Positions 23,056 through 35,400 of a stretch of 64,000 nucleotides of DNA are shown here, piece by piece (position 1 is the stretch's first letter; each line of letters begins with the position of its first letter). The notes below the pieces were generated by a model that did not search any database, had not been told where the DNA came from, and saw nothing but the letters and a program-made list of their open reading frames with translations. Made by a program: the position numbers and the translations under genes. The stretch covers positions 153,545-217,544 of the forward strand of contig MEHQ01002260.1 in assembly GCA_008828725.1 (NCBI GenBank). The letters are read 5' to 3'. Source of the DNA: Saccharina japonica. Its lineage: Eukaryota; Sar; Phaeophyceae; Laminariales; Laminariaceae.

Positions 23056-24198
23056 TAATGACAACAAAGATGATGGTGACATTCTTGCATAAGGCACTTC
23101 CCTGGATATCTAGCTGAGAATGTACACTGAGGCACTCCCGCAGGTGGTCGCAAGAGTACGCGCCCAGCCCTTACGTTACGAGGGCTAGCTAGTAGCTCGC
23201 TGTTGTGGCAGAAGCACTGTTGGTGCACGAACTACGGCGAAAACGTGCTGGCATGGTTAATCGTCGTTACTCGCGCTGTGCCTAGTTGTTTGGCTGCGCG
23301 TGCCGGGAAAGAGGAGTCTATAGGGTTGGTCCACCCGCGTCATCCGCTTCTGCGTCCAGAGCACTGATTCATCCCACGGTAGGGATTGCATTTGTTGTTT
23401 ATTTTGCCTTCTGAGGCAACATTCTGTCGTTGGGACAGCTTGAGTCTCTCAAGTGAGCCTCTAGCGGTGAGAACGGTAATATTCCTGGAATTTTTTCTTT
23501 ACAACTAGAGCATAAAAACGTTGGTCGGGAGGGTTGCGCGGACAAACGTCTTCGATCTCATGGTTCGCGTGTGACATTGGGCTCCCTAAGGTAAGCCCAA
23601 ACGACCACTCCAATCCCATCGCTCATTTCAGCTTCCCTTCCCCGCGCTCCCTACCCATACCCTACCCCACGGATGCGGTGATTGTCTTCCGCCGCGACTC
23701 GGTTATAAACGCAGTCGCGGCAGCATTGGTTTCATCTCGAAACATAAACCTAGTGGGCAAACCGTTTGACTGGTCGGGCAAGGTGCGCATCGGACGGGTA
23801 GCATAGGCGTTAGAAACCAAGATAAATCGTCGGAAAGGAATTACACCATCCTGAGTCCATGTCTGTGATTATGGTCATGCTACGGGGTTGGTCAAACCGT
23901 ATCTGATAAAAAACGTTATGATGTTTTGGCACTTCTGCAATGTTCGGGGAGATGGGTCCTGAATGTTTTAACACGCGTTTCACCATCCCCTGTCGACCCC
24001 GATACCGGATGGTAATTGTTCTCAGTGTTTTCGGCAGATATTTGTTTATGTTTTATACTTATCGACGGGGGCTCACAGAACACGTGCTAAAACAATCCAG
24101 GGTATGTATATGTGTCTCCCAAAAACGGTGCGAACATTTGGGACTTCTTGCGGAAAACATGTGCATTTGCATAGTTAGCGTGAAATTACTAAGTGTTA
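23056..24198. other. Intergenic sequence with one weak exon candidate
   Basis: A frame near 23640..23805 reads AVIVFRRDSVINAVAAALV..GKPFDWSGKVRIGRVA before a stop and is preceded by an acceptor-like TTTCAG at 23630. It looks protein-like but has no partner exon and no recognised family. Otherwise nothing is seen. Confidence 0.25.
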
Positions 24199-24820
24199 GG
24201 GTCGATCTTAACGAGGAGTGAATTTCGGGTTTTTCCAGAAAATTCTGGTTTTTTCTGGTTTTTTTCTGGTTTTACCAGAAAAACTTCATCCCCGAAAAAA
24301 CTGGCCTCCAAGTTTTTCTGGTAATCCCGTAAATTTCTGTTTTTTATGGGTACGATCGGGAAGCCCCACCGTGCCAGCCGTGCCACCCCTCACGAACACA
24401 CAGGGCTGGCCTGGGTTGTCCCCGAGGTCCTCCACAGGCTATGGCCGAGCGCAGAGAGCGCAAAAGCTTTCTGAGCTATCACAATCGAGTTGACACAGTA
24501 ACCGCACCGAGGTGCCCGACCGACCGAGCTCGCTGAGGGCTGTAGCTCAAGCGTTTGTAGCGTTGGGCGTCGTAGCGCGACGAGTTGGTGATGGATTCCA
24601 CTCTCCGAGGCATCGACACCTGCCTACGAGCCAGGTCGACTGCAGTAGGACCACCACACGGATGGTTACCGAGAGCGCTGCTGCTGTAGTGACGGTTTTG
24701 TGCCTGGTGGACGATTATTAGCGAGGCAACTGAAGCTTGTACTCGTTAAGGACCCATTTTTAAAAATACCGAAATTTCCGTAAAAACCAGAAAAAATAAT
24801 TTTCTCGTTAAGATCGACCC
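24199..24820. mobile_element. PIF/Harbinger-like non-autonomous element with TTA duplication
   Basis: Inverted ends GGGTCGATCTTAACGAG / CTCGTTAAGATCGACCC, flanked on both sides by TTA (24196..24198 and 24821..24823). A 3-bp TTA duplication with G-rich ends fits the PIF/Harbinger superfamily (target TWA). The subterminal region holds repeated TTTTTCTGG / CCAGAAAAA words. No transposase was seen in the 622 bp. Confidence 0.75.
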
Positions 24821-25014
24821 TTAGTGCAGGATCGAAACCAAATACGAGTAGAGATATACCTGGAACCAGCTTGTTCAGAAGAACGAATGGTCTCTTCCTA
24901 CACCTACTACTACAGCAGTCTATAGTCGTACTTTACTGTGTAAGCACGGCGACGACGACACTGGTGAGCTGGGACGACAAGGCAAGGCAGAGCATCGCAA
25001 CAAGAACCCAGAAA

Positions 25015-25040
25015 CACCCACAGCAGCAGCAGCAGTAGTA
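25015..25040 (+). repeat. Short CAG microsatellite
   Basis: About six CAG units. Confidence 0.7.
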
Positions 25041-25435
25041 GGAACGCAACGAACGGTAGTAAGTAGTTGTGCGAATCGCGGCAACACAACTTGACCTACT
25101 TGAAGTCAACTAAGAAGACTACGAGTACGTATACCGGGATGGACGACACGCACTACAATACAACTTTCAAAAGTGCTTGCTATCATGCTGCTGCTGATGC
25201 TACTATAAATATTACTTTCTCGTGCGTACATAGCGCTTCTTCTGCGTCTTTATTTTGTGCGAACAATCTGGAACAATTGCCGTGTACATCAGAGAGAGGC
25301 AGTGTGGCGCACAGCTTGCTATACCAGATACTACAACAGAGCAGGTTGGAGCATCGAGCTGGTTGAAAAGTTGGGATTGCGACCGCCATGATTAGTTTTG
25401 AGGCGCCACCGCCGGGGTACGCTGTGCTATGGTCT

Positions 25436-25668
25436 GTGGGCGTGGGCGTGGGCGTGGCTGTTGTCCCGGTGGCCTGGGGTTGTGGTTCACGTGTTGTCGC
25501 CTCGGTCGTGGTCATCGACGCGACCAAGAAATGACCAGATTGTACCGGGGGCGTTTGCCCACCGTGGACATGCCGGTCCAAGTCGGGCCAATTCCTCAAT
25601 TTGATTTGAATTCTACCCAAAAGAAGATCCTGCTGGGACCTTCTTGGTTTTTTCGTCCAATTCAAATT
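25436..25668 (+). repeat. Inverted repeat, left arm
   Basis: The reverse complement recurs at 26277..26502, with words such as GGACATGCCGGTCCAAGTC and GTCGATGACCACGACC present in opposite orientation. About 600 bp separate the arms. The left end is also related to the inside of the element at 54288..55193 (GCGACCGCCATGA, CTGTGCTATGG). Confidence 0.8.
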
Positions 25669-25699
25669 GATTAGACCCCAAGATCCTAATCTTTGATGC

Positions 25700-25793
25700 T
25701 GGTGCGTGTGTTGACCAATGAAAAGCGAATTTGAATTTTATTTTTCCAAATTGAATTTATTTTATACTCGTTAATATGGGCCCTAACTATAGC
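25700..25793 (-). repeat. Half copy of the snapback element
   Basis: GCTGGTGCGTGTGTTGACC, AATGAAAAGCGAATTTGAA and TACTCGTTAATATGGGCCC follow the right arm of the palindrome at 12472..12665 out to its end, here followed by TAA. Confidence 0.65.
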
Positions 25794-26276
25794 TGTAGTA
25801 ATGTGCCCACCATACTTTGATATTAGGTAAAACACGAATACTCTGGTACACGTACAACACGAACACTCTACATGCTCAAACTTGTCTTCCAACCAACAGA
25901 AAGTCATAAAAACCGAACCAATCGAACCAGTCCACAAATATAATTTCAGAGCATTTCGAGTTTCGAGGCTACATTTGAAAGTAAGTATGAGTATTACCGG
26001 GAACTACAGTAGCAAAGCTCTTTATTGCGGACGGCAGTGTCTTCGACGTTTCTCAAGGCCAAACACGAACGATGATGGCGTTCCATACCCTCTCGCATCC
26101 AACTGCTCGCTGATGACGTAGATACTTCTGCTGGTGCTGATGTTATCGTTGTTGGTGCGGCGGCTGCTGCTGCTGCTACGGCTGTTCCCCGCCCCCGTCG
26201 TTGTCAGTGTCTCCCGTCACCTCCACATATAACCCCCCCAACACACAATCACAACCCCCCCCCCATTGTATGTTCA
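25794..26276. other. Spacer between the inverted arms
   Basis: No gene. A GCTG-rich stretch near 26160-26180 and C-runs near 26225-26265. Confidence 0.3.
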
Positions 26277-26502
26277 TGGGTTGGGTTGGACGAAAAAACC
26301 AAGAAGGTCCAAGGACCTTTTGGGTAGAATTCAAATCAAACTGAGGAGTTGGCCCGACTTGGACCGGCATGTCCACGGTGGGCAAACACCCCCGGTACAA
26401 TCTGGTCATTTCTTGGTCGCGTCGATGACCACGACCGAGGCGACAACACGTGAACCACAACCCTAGGCTACCGGGACAACAGCCGCGCCCACGCCCACAG
26501 AC
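26277..26502 (-). repeat. Inverted repeat, right arm
   Basis: Reverse complement of 25436..25668 with a few small differences. The apparent open frames on the two strands here and at 25 kb are mirror copies of each other. Confidence 0.8.
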
Positions 26503-26985
26503 GTCGCCTGGCGACGACGCTGTAAAACATGCCTCTTACTGGGTGAGCTAGACAACCATGGTACCGTTTTGTTTTCTAGTTTTGTTTTGGCGGTTGCCCA
26601 GGCTGGTGGTTGAGTTAGATCATGTGTGCGGGGTGGAGAACCTTTGCTCCGCACAAGGGGAATGCTTGTATCACGTAGTGCGATATGGTAATAAGGCATT
26701 CATGAGGCAGATACATAGTGCTCTCATTGCTGTCTCAGGAAGTGGCCACACCAGACATTAAATAACGTCATTGAAACTGTCATCTATATGCAAGTCCGCC
26801 TGACAAGCGGTTCTTAGTAGGATGCAGCTTACCCTTCATGCGACTCGCCCAACACCTCACGGCGCTTCGCGCTTGGTGCTAGCAATATCTGACTGGTCGG
26901 TGAAAACTCGACATGCTCCGTCCCGGCATCGTAGGGATTCGAGGGTCTATGGTCATACGACTACGGGCATGCATGAAGATGAAGT
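26503..26985 (+). repeat. 480-bp dispersed repeat, copy 2
   Basis: The partner of 18178..18655, same orientation, 8.3 kb apart. It directly abuts the inverted-repeat arm ending at 26502. Confidence 0.8.
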
Positions 26986-27555
26986 ACACCCTCCCCCCCC
27001 GATCACACCGCGCCAATCGTTCCGGAAGATATCTCTCAAGCTAGCTCTTTTGAGTGGATTCAACAGGGACGTGCGTGCCCCATACTGGGCGAAGGCCTCC
27101 CGCTGCCGCGACATCGACCCTGTCACACTATACTTAACCGCACGAAGATAGCAGTCAGCCTTCTGCACCTTCACATACACATTCCTAGCCAATAGTTTCA
27201 CAACCACCTGACAGCACCTGCTACACCGTGCTGGTCCTCCTCTTGCTGGTCCAATGCTCTTTAAGCATGAGGCCAAAACAAGACGACAACAAAACGCACC
27301 TCGTATACCTTCTCATCCTGAACAGAGAGCCTCTTCCCCTGGGCTTACCAAGTTAATGTACGTCGCAGAAAAAACGAACAAAAAAGAGCCACTGTGTAGG
27401 ACGCCCCTCACTGAAGAGCGACCCGAAAATCGACGCGCCGTAAATGTGACAAATCAGCGTTCAATAAACAAAACGCACCGCAACATACAATAATAAAACG
27501 CCACGTTGACACCGATCGGCACCGTTTGAATCCTGGAAACAAAAGCAACACCGGG
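26986..27555. other. No feature recognised
   Basis: No motif or repeat match was seen apart from a C-run near 26990-27000. Confidence 0.3.
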
Positions 27556-27873
27556 CTAGCCCCCAATGTACATCAAACTGGCACATTCCCTCACGTTGCC
27601 GGGCGGTTGTGTGTTCACCGAGCGGCAACGAACAGAAACATGTTGACCCCGGCACTGCAGTGCACCATCTGACAATAAACAACAGACACTATAGATCCCT
27701 ACCCCCATCCCACCGCACGTGCGACACTGCGAACAGTGAACACGCTTGGCGGTTGGGTTCAACAGCGTGAAAAGCCATGAACATAAACCAATACATATAC
27801 GAGCTGGTTCAGGCATACCACCCCAAATTTCGTCAGTCACGAATGCCGCATGCAATAGCAACTCCAATGTAAC

Positions 27874-28143
27874 TTATTTGTTATCATACTGACCGCCATG
27901 AACAGTGGAAGAGGGTGACATCGCCAGGTCTTGGTGCAAGGAAGTAGAACTGGCGCTACCGCCGAAGATGTGGCCCGACCAATCACAGGCCTTCAAATAG
28001 GTCAACAACAGCCAGGCGTTTCCGTAGGAAAATATTTTTTTCCCCCATTTGTTTTTTTCTGAACGAGCCGCTTCCAGGTGGTTCAAGGCATCTTCGTACA
28101 AAGTTTCACGCAAATATTCGAAGATCTGACTGCGTATGATCAT
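27874..28143 (-). CDS. Possible exon, helical protein fragment (unassigned)
   Basis: On the minus strand, after an acceptor-like CGCAGTCAG, the frame reads IFEYLRETLYEDALNHLEAAR..KNKW, which has the amphipathic pattern of a real helical segment, and then continues for about 55 less convincing residues to a stop. No partner exon was identified and no family is recognised. It lies just downstream of the dynamin-like gene on the same strand. It could be a chance frame. Confidence 0.25.
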   Translation of the reverse strand: MIIRSQIFEYLRETLYEDALNHLEAARSEKNKWGKKIFSYGNAWLLLTYLKACDWSGHIFGGSASSTSLHQDLAMSPSSTVHGGQYDNK

Positions 28144-28232
28144 ATTAAGTCAGATTTAACGCCCAAAATCGATTATATACTGAAACTAAGCAATTACGAG
28201 GCATCGCCTATTTTTGCACTTTCACCGCACAA

Positions 28233-28514
28233 AAGTCCAAATGTCCACGCCGTTGTTTGGGGATAGACCCTGAAATTTGGCACACGAGTTTTATGCGCCC
28301 TATCCGACCCTTTAACGAATTGTTCGTTTTGTTTTTTTTCTCGCCTTAAATGTTTGGATCTCTTAAGACCCAAGCTTCCCAAAAAAATACGAAACAAACA
28401 TAATCTGTCGAAAACCCCAAAACAAAATCGATTCGTCAACGGCTCGCATAGGGCGCATAAAACACGTGTGCCAAAACACGGACAGGGTATATCTCCAAAC
28501 AACGGCGTGGACAT
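28233..28514. mobile_element. 280-bp fold-back element
   Basis: Inverted ends AATGTCCACGCCGTTGTTTG / CAAACAACGGCGTGGACATT, with the pairing continuing inwards (CACGAGTTTTATGCGCCC with GGGCGCATAAAACACGTG). The centre is A/T-rich. It behaves like a MITE; no clear target duplication was read. Confidence 0.75.
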
Positions 28515-29189
28515 TGGCTACTGAACAAAGTCTGGGCGGTATGCTTGAACCAGCCTGTAGATGGTAGTCTTCTCTTCCCTGCGATATATGGCTGCGCTAC
28601 AGAAACAAGCAGCATTTCCCGGCGGTGACGTGCATACGAGAGCTTCCCGACACCTGGTCGAGGTTTGATACCGTGCGCGATGGCGAGAGCATCCGCAGTC
28701 GCACGCTACCTAAACAAATGAGCTAGCAGTCCTCTGTCTTGCCCTTCGCATGTATATTGCGAACCAAATTATGTTATAAAACCACATAATATATCGAGTT
28801 CTACACTCCTGACACTTCTGACACTCCTGGTCTTTCTCTCGCGGGTTCTATCGTCCTCAAGCGTGATCCCAAACGCAACGTTCCTCGTCGGAAATCGACT
28901 GCGCCCTCGCCTGGAAAACACAGGGAGCGCGTGTTCATGTCGCGCTCCCTGTGTTGTACACGCGAAGGCACTTTCGATCGCCCTACTGCTGCCGAAACGA
29001 TTTGCGACAACCAGGCAAGATTAAATAAAGTGCAGTGCGCCTCAGTGAACTATCTTGCCGCCGGGAATTGAAAGAGCATTCGCCTAGAAAACGCAAGAAT
29101 CGCGTTTTTGCGTCGTTGTCCAGGTGAAGGGGCGTTCGATTCTGCTACTGCTTGAAAAATGTCGAGAGAGACTCGTAGCTATCACTCAG
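28515..29189. other. 3' flank of the dynamin-like gene with one strong hairpin
   Basis: AACACAGGGAGCGCG and CGCGCTCCCTGTGTT form a perfect 15-bp stem near 28916-28955. A weaker inverted pair surrounds AAACGCAAGAATCGCGTTT near 29090. No gene was identified. Confidence 0.4.
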
Positions 29190-29450
29190 CTACGTCTCCA
29201 TGATAGGCGCAGGAGCTAACATCTTCACCCCATGCCGGAGCAGCGACAGTTTACCAGCGATCGTCTCTCGCTCATGAAGAGTCTTAACGTTTTCCGGGAA
29301 CCAGCGGTCAAGGTCCTCACGGCTGGCTTCGTTCAGCATCCAGGGCACGAGTCCCTCGCCAGAGTTGTCGCGGACCAGCCGGAAGGCGTGCTTGAAGACA
29401 GCAGTGAACACGCGTTCAAAAACCCTTTCGGAGTAACCAAAAAGGCACGC
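29190..29450 (-). CDS. Dynamin-like gene exon 4 (GTPase effector domain)
   Basis: 86 codons plus stop. The acceptor TTTTCATATCAG follows a T-run. It reads GYSERVFERVFTAVFKHA.. and ends in LHERETIAGKLSLLRHGVKML, the helical pattern of a GED. Confidence 0.8.
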   Translation of the reverse strand, partial: ACLFGYSERVFERVFTAVFKHAFRLVRDNSGEGLVPWMLNEASREDLDRWFPENVKTLHERETIAGKLSLLRHGVKMLAPAPIMET

Positions 29451-32400
29451 CTGATATGAAAAAAAAGGGCGGGCGGTGCGGTCATCGCGTTAGTTAAAGC
29501 AGTACGCTGTTAATAATCAAGAAGACCCCGCACGAGCCCCTACGGACAGACACCAGCCCCTGAGAGAGAACGTGTGTGTGGCATATCCTGGATGATCGTG
29601 TGTCAGGACTAACCGGTAATATAGCATTCACTGTTACTAGATATGGAGCAAAAGCACGTGTCGATCCTCTTGACACTCCAGAGAGTACATTTGACCTTGA
29701 ACAATGGCGATTGCAGCAGCACCGGCCATTATGTGTTCCAGGGATGATACAAATCAGTGTTGGACTCGCAATGCAAGGAGTCGCACGGCTTGGGCCCTTG
29801 GTTTTACCCGTGCTTCTGGGCTCTCAACGCCTCTCCATCGACAGTTGATAACACAAACGTTATCATCGTTGTTGTGGCAACTATCTCTGGGTTCCGTCGT
29901 TACCTTCTTACCCCACCTTCTAGACGATGTGCAACCGCCAACAGAGGCAACAGGCGCATGTGACACATATATGCAATGGGTGCACCTTTTCTGATATATT
30001 TTTTATGCTATGGGCTCAACATGATACTACAACCTGAAGGCTCCGAATGTCTTGGTCCTTCCCGTTGCCGCAGGGGGTTCTTGTTTGACCGGAAACCTCG
30101 GTACCACTCCGGGTCTCTCGCTTCGTGTGTACCATGTGGCAAACGCCGTCGATAGTTGACGTGTAGGCGGGATGGGCGAACACCCAGTCCAGCTCGGACT
30201 TGACCACATCTGACACTGCCCTCGCAGTTTCCTCTTCCTTCTTCTCCATGTATCCTTGGGCCAGGCTCCCGACATCCTCGAGAAGGGCTGGGTACTCCTT
30301 ACAGGCGTCTTCAAGTAAAGTTTGAAGGACGGACTGCATGTAAATCCTCACCCGGCCCACCATGTTGTGAGAGCGAGGTTCAAGCTCGCCAGAGAACGCC
30401 TTACCGAACAAGAGGTTGAAAATGCGTCCGGGCTGTTGATCGGTCGCACCCACTCCCTCCACGCACTCCAAAGCCTCGCGTATTGTCTTGTAGTACTCAA
30501 CCCCGAGAAAGTCGGGCTTGACATCCTGCACGAGGGCAGACGAGGGGGGGGGGGGCGTCCGAGAAGCGGAGCACGGGGTACACGGAAAGCGGGGCGACCA
30601 CTAAATTAAAAAATACGTGGATACTTGGTGTGGCACATGCACCTGGGGAACCGTCAAATCATCGAAGAATACGCATTTCGGCAAACAAATTGCGTTCGAG
30701 TACACGGGTACGCTGCGGCAGTATGTACTGTTGTGTGGTAGACCCTATACAAAGGTCACAAGCCAAGGTTAATGTGTGTTTGCACGGCTATACCTGTCTC
30801 TCTGGTATTAGTATGCCGCTCGAACATTCCCAGGGTCTTCTGATGGAGTGGGAAGCTTATATAACATACGAATGGTCCACGTATAATGTTTGGATATTAA
30901 CTCCGGGCATGGCCACTCTTCACCCCCGTATGCTTGTGGTGATAATGGGTGGGCACCGGGAAATATGATCTCGGGTTATCACCGGTAGGTTCCAGCCTCC
31001 GTACAGGGTTACAACATATTATATGTCGCTGAATGTCAATATGCTCGCGTGATTCGAGCAGTGGAGCACTACCATGTACATTGGTATTCTGAGAACGAGA
31101 GATTCCTCCACCTAAAAAAAACAATGTAAACACACGTGCATGTCTATCTCGGGGGACGGGGTACCGTGAGCTGCTACATTGTGCGATGCCAAACATGAAA
31201 ATAATAGAGACTGACGCATATATTTTTTATATACGCGTTGGCCAAACCTTGAGTATTCCCTCCGCATAGTTTGCGAAAATGTCCATAACGCGAGGGCCCA
31301 CGCGAAGATCCACACCACGAACCACTTTTGCTGCGTCGATCGGTGACCTCCTCTTGGGTTGGTCCGCGACGCTTGAAATCACCTCCCGGAAGGTGTCTCG
31401 TCGTTCGTTGTGGTCCACGTGGGCCCTCGGCATGCCACGGAGCTTGTCGCTGAGTCGCCAGATCTTCTCCTTGGCACGCCTAACTAAACATGGGATACTC
31501 TTCCGTAGCAACAACAGAGGGACGGGGAAACGGAAGCGGGAGAACACGTTTGCGGTGTAAAATTATTCCCGAGTTGCTGCATCTCATGGAGCAAGGCACA
31601 CTTGTCTTAACTCGTGGCTAGACGCTTTCGATTATACGACACGTCTGCTGGATATAGTGTCTTGCTGTTGTGCGTACGTGTGTGTATGCACAAAGCGCAG
31701 CGCACGAACTAGGCTCAAATTAAAAGTAGAGAAATTCGGCCAGGCGTAGGAATTTGCATATATAAAAGTCTATTCAATGAAATGAGGCGGACAATTGATT
31801 CCTAACATGTTAAAGCAATTGGAATTGTGAAGATAACAACACATCGTAGTCCTCCTACTAATTGGAATGGCTTAGAGAATTATTTTAAAACTTTGTTAAT
31901 TAACTGGAATTGTCTTCTGCAATTGTTTCGCTCCGGAGACTCCAATAAACTATTACATCTTCAATAGGATATGGGACCTACCCATAATGGACTATTGTTT
32001 TTACATTAGATCTTCCGGAAGTCCATTTAAATGGAATTGGTCGAGACATTGCTTTCGTGGTGCATCTATTAATAGCAATGGTTCGGCCAATAGGTTTGTG
32101 TCCTGCCCTTCCAATAGATGTTGTTTCAGCAGTTATTTTCTGGTATTACCTACTAATTGGAATGGTCCAATCAAACCGTTTCTGCTCTGACGTTCCAATT
32201 GTAATTGATTCAACAATTAGTTTATGGTATCGCCTATCAATAGGAGTGGTTAGGTCAACAGTTTTCTGTCCTGCCCTTTCAATAGAAATTGTTTCAGCAA
32301 TTAGTTTCTGGTCTTGTCTACTAATTGGAATGGTTCAATAAAACCGTTTCTGCTCTGGCCTTCCAATTGTAATTGTTTCAACAATTAGTTTAATGTCTTG

Positions 32401-35400
32401 CCTATTAATAGGAATAATTGGATCAATAGGTTTGTGCCCTGACGTTCCAATTGAAATTGTTTCAAGAATTAGTTTAATGTCTTGCCTATCGATAGGAATA
32501 ATTGGATCAATAGAGGTTTCTGCCCTGACGTTCCAATTGCAATTGTTTCAACAATTAGTTTAAGGTTTTGCCTATCAATAAAAGTGGTTTGGTCAATAGG
32601 TTTCAGTCCTGACCTTCCCAATTAAAGTTTTTGTTGGTTCAATAGGGTGTTTCCTGGTCTTCCAAATGTTAGTGTTCGATCAAAAACATTCCGACCTCGA
32701 CAATTCCAATTAATAGACGGTACTCAAAATCATTTGGTTGGACAATTTCAATTGATAGACAGCAGTCGAAAACAATTGGCAAGACAATTCCGACTAATAT
32801 ATCTCACTCGAAATAATTTGACTGGGCAATTCCAATTTATAGACATCACTCGAAATCCTTTAGTAGGACAATTGCATTTAATAGATAGCATTCGAAATCA
32901 TTTGTTTCGGCAATTCCAATTACTAAACAGCATTTGAAGTGCATTGTAGGCACAATTCCAATTATTAGACAACACCCAAAATCAGTTGCCCGGACAATTT
33001 AGATTAGTCTTCGTGCTTCAATCGAAATAATTTGGTTAGGAAAATCCAATTAACGCATCCGAAGTCAATTGTAGACACAATAGACTATTGTAATCGAAAT
33101 GGTCCAAATAATTGCCCAGGCAATTCCAATTAATTGACATCACCCAACATCAATTGTCAGGACAATTCTAATTAGTAGACAGCATCCAAAATGAATTACC
33201 CGGACAATTCCAATGAATAGAATTCAATCGAAATCATTTCGTTGGGCAATTCCAATTAATAAACAACACCCAAATTAATTAGAGTCACAATAGACTATTG
33301 AAACATTAACACCCTGGACCATTCCTGTTTCAATAGTCTATTGTGACTAGCTGTCTACTAATTGGAATTGTCCAGACAATTGATTTTGGGTGCTGCCAAT
33401 TAATTGGAATTGTCTGGGCAAATATTTGGACAATTCGTATTACAACAGTCTGTCGTGGCTACAAATTGAATTCAGATGCTGTCTATTAATTGGATTTGCC
33501 CCACCAAATGATTTCGATTGAAGTATACTACTTGAAATTGTCCGGGCAACTGAGTTTGGGTGCTGTCAGCTAATTGGAATTGTGCCTACCATTGATTTCG
33601 GGTACTGTCTATTAATTGGAATTGCAGAGACAATTGATTAAGAAGGATGTCAATTAAATGCAATTGTCCAACTAAATGATTTTGAGTGATGGCTATGAAT
33701 TGTGATTACCCAGTCATATTGTTTCGAGTGATATCTAGTAGTCGGAATTGCCCAGCCAATTTGGTTCGAGTGCTGTCTATCAATTGAAATTGCCCAACTA
33801 CATGATTTCGAGTACGGTTTATGAATTGGAATTGCCGAGGTCAGAAAAAAATGATCGCACACAATAACAATTGCAAGATCAGGACAGACCCTTTTGATAC
33901 AACCTCAAACATAATTTCGAAGGTCAGGACAGAAGTCTATTGACCAAACCACTCTGATTGATGGGCGAGACCTTAAATTAATTATTGAAACAATTTCTAT
34001 TTGAAGGTCAGGGCAGAAACCTATTCATCCAACCATTCCTGTTCATATACAAGAAAAGAAAAAACCTCGAAACAATTACAATTGGAAGGTCAGAGCAGAA
34101 ATGGTTTGATTGGACCATTCCAATTAGTAGACAAGACCAGAACATATTTGCTGAAACGATACCTATTGCAAGGGCAGAACACAAACCTATTGATCGAACA
34201 ATTCCTATCTATAGATGCACACGAAAGCAATATATCGACCAATTCCATTTAAATGGACTTCCGGAAGATCTACTGTAAAAGCAATAGTCCATTGTGGGTA
34301 GGTCCCATATCCTATTGAAGAAGTAATAGAGTATTGGAGTATCCGGAAAGAAACAGTTGCAGGAGACAAGTCCAGTTAATTAACAGAGCTCTACAACAAT
34401 TGCCCAAGCAATTCCGATTAGTAGGCGGACTACAATATGTTGTTGTCTTTGCAATTCTAGTTGCAATAATATGTTAGGAATCAATTATCAGCCTCATTTC
34501 AATTATTAGACTTTGTGATGGGTCTATTGTAGGCGCAATAGTCTATTGCGATGTCTATTGTCCAAGGCTTAAGCAGAAATGGAATGTTATCGGCCGCCAC
34601 TTGTTTTGTCCACATTAATAGGCATCTTCCGAAATATATCGTCTGGTCAGTCAATTCCAAATGATAGACTGCCTCATGAATCAATTGGCCCGGCAATTCC
34701 AATCGCTAGACAACATCATGGATCGTTTGCTTCGGTAACTTCAAGAAATAACATAAAGTTCCAATTGCAGCGTCCGTAATCAGTTGACCGGCAACGTAAT
34801 ATTGTCTGAAGTGGAAGGGCCTGATTGTCTGGACAATTAATTTCGAAGCCTGTAAAATAAATGAAATTGCCAAAACCTATGCAGCAAGATGCCTATTAAA
34901 TGGAATTGCCAGCGTAATTAATTTAGAAGGGTGTCAATTTAATGGAATTGCCAGCCCAATTGGTTTGGAAGTATGCCTATTGAATGAAATTGCCAGGGCA
35001 ATTTATTTAGAAGGATGTCAATTAAATGGAATTGCCAGCACAATTGATTGATAAGGGTGTCATTTAAATGGAATTGCAAGCACAATTGGTTTAGAAGGAT
35101 GTCAATTAAATGAAATTGCCGGGGCTATTATCACCGACAATATGCTGCAATAGGCTATTATTACCGTTGCAATAGAGTGGGATAGTAAATTGCAATAGAC
35201 TACGGGTTCAACAATGTAGTATTGTAGACAACTGTTAATGCCAATTACTTCGACCATTGACGTAGCTGGTTGTATAATAGTAAAAATTGGATGGACAATA
35301 GGGTCTGGTGAGTTTATTTTAATATAAATTGTCTGTACGATAGAGCTCGGTGCGTTTCAATTAATTGGAATTGAGAACCACAAGAGGCAGTCAATTACAA

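Noticed and set aside
22625-23097. Met-rich, Asp-rich and Ile-rich proteins
   Set aside because: Translations of the GAT microsatellite.
31987-34278. Several open frames in the AATTG palindrome
   Set aside because: Repetitive, present in both arms, with no domain and AT-rich word composition.
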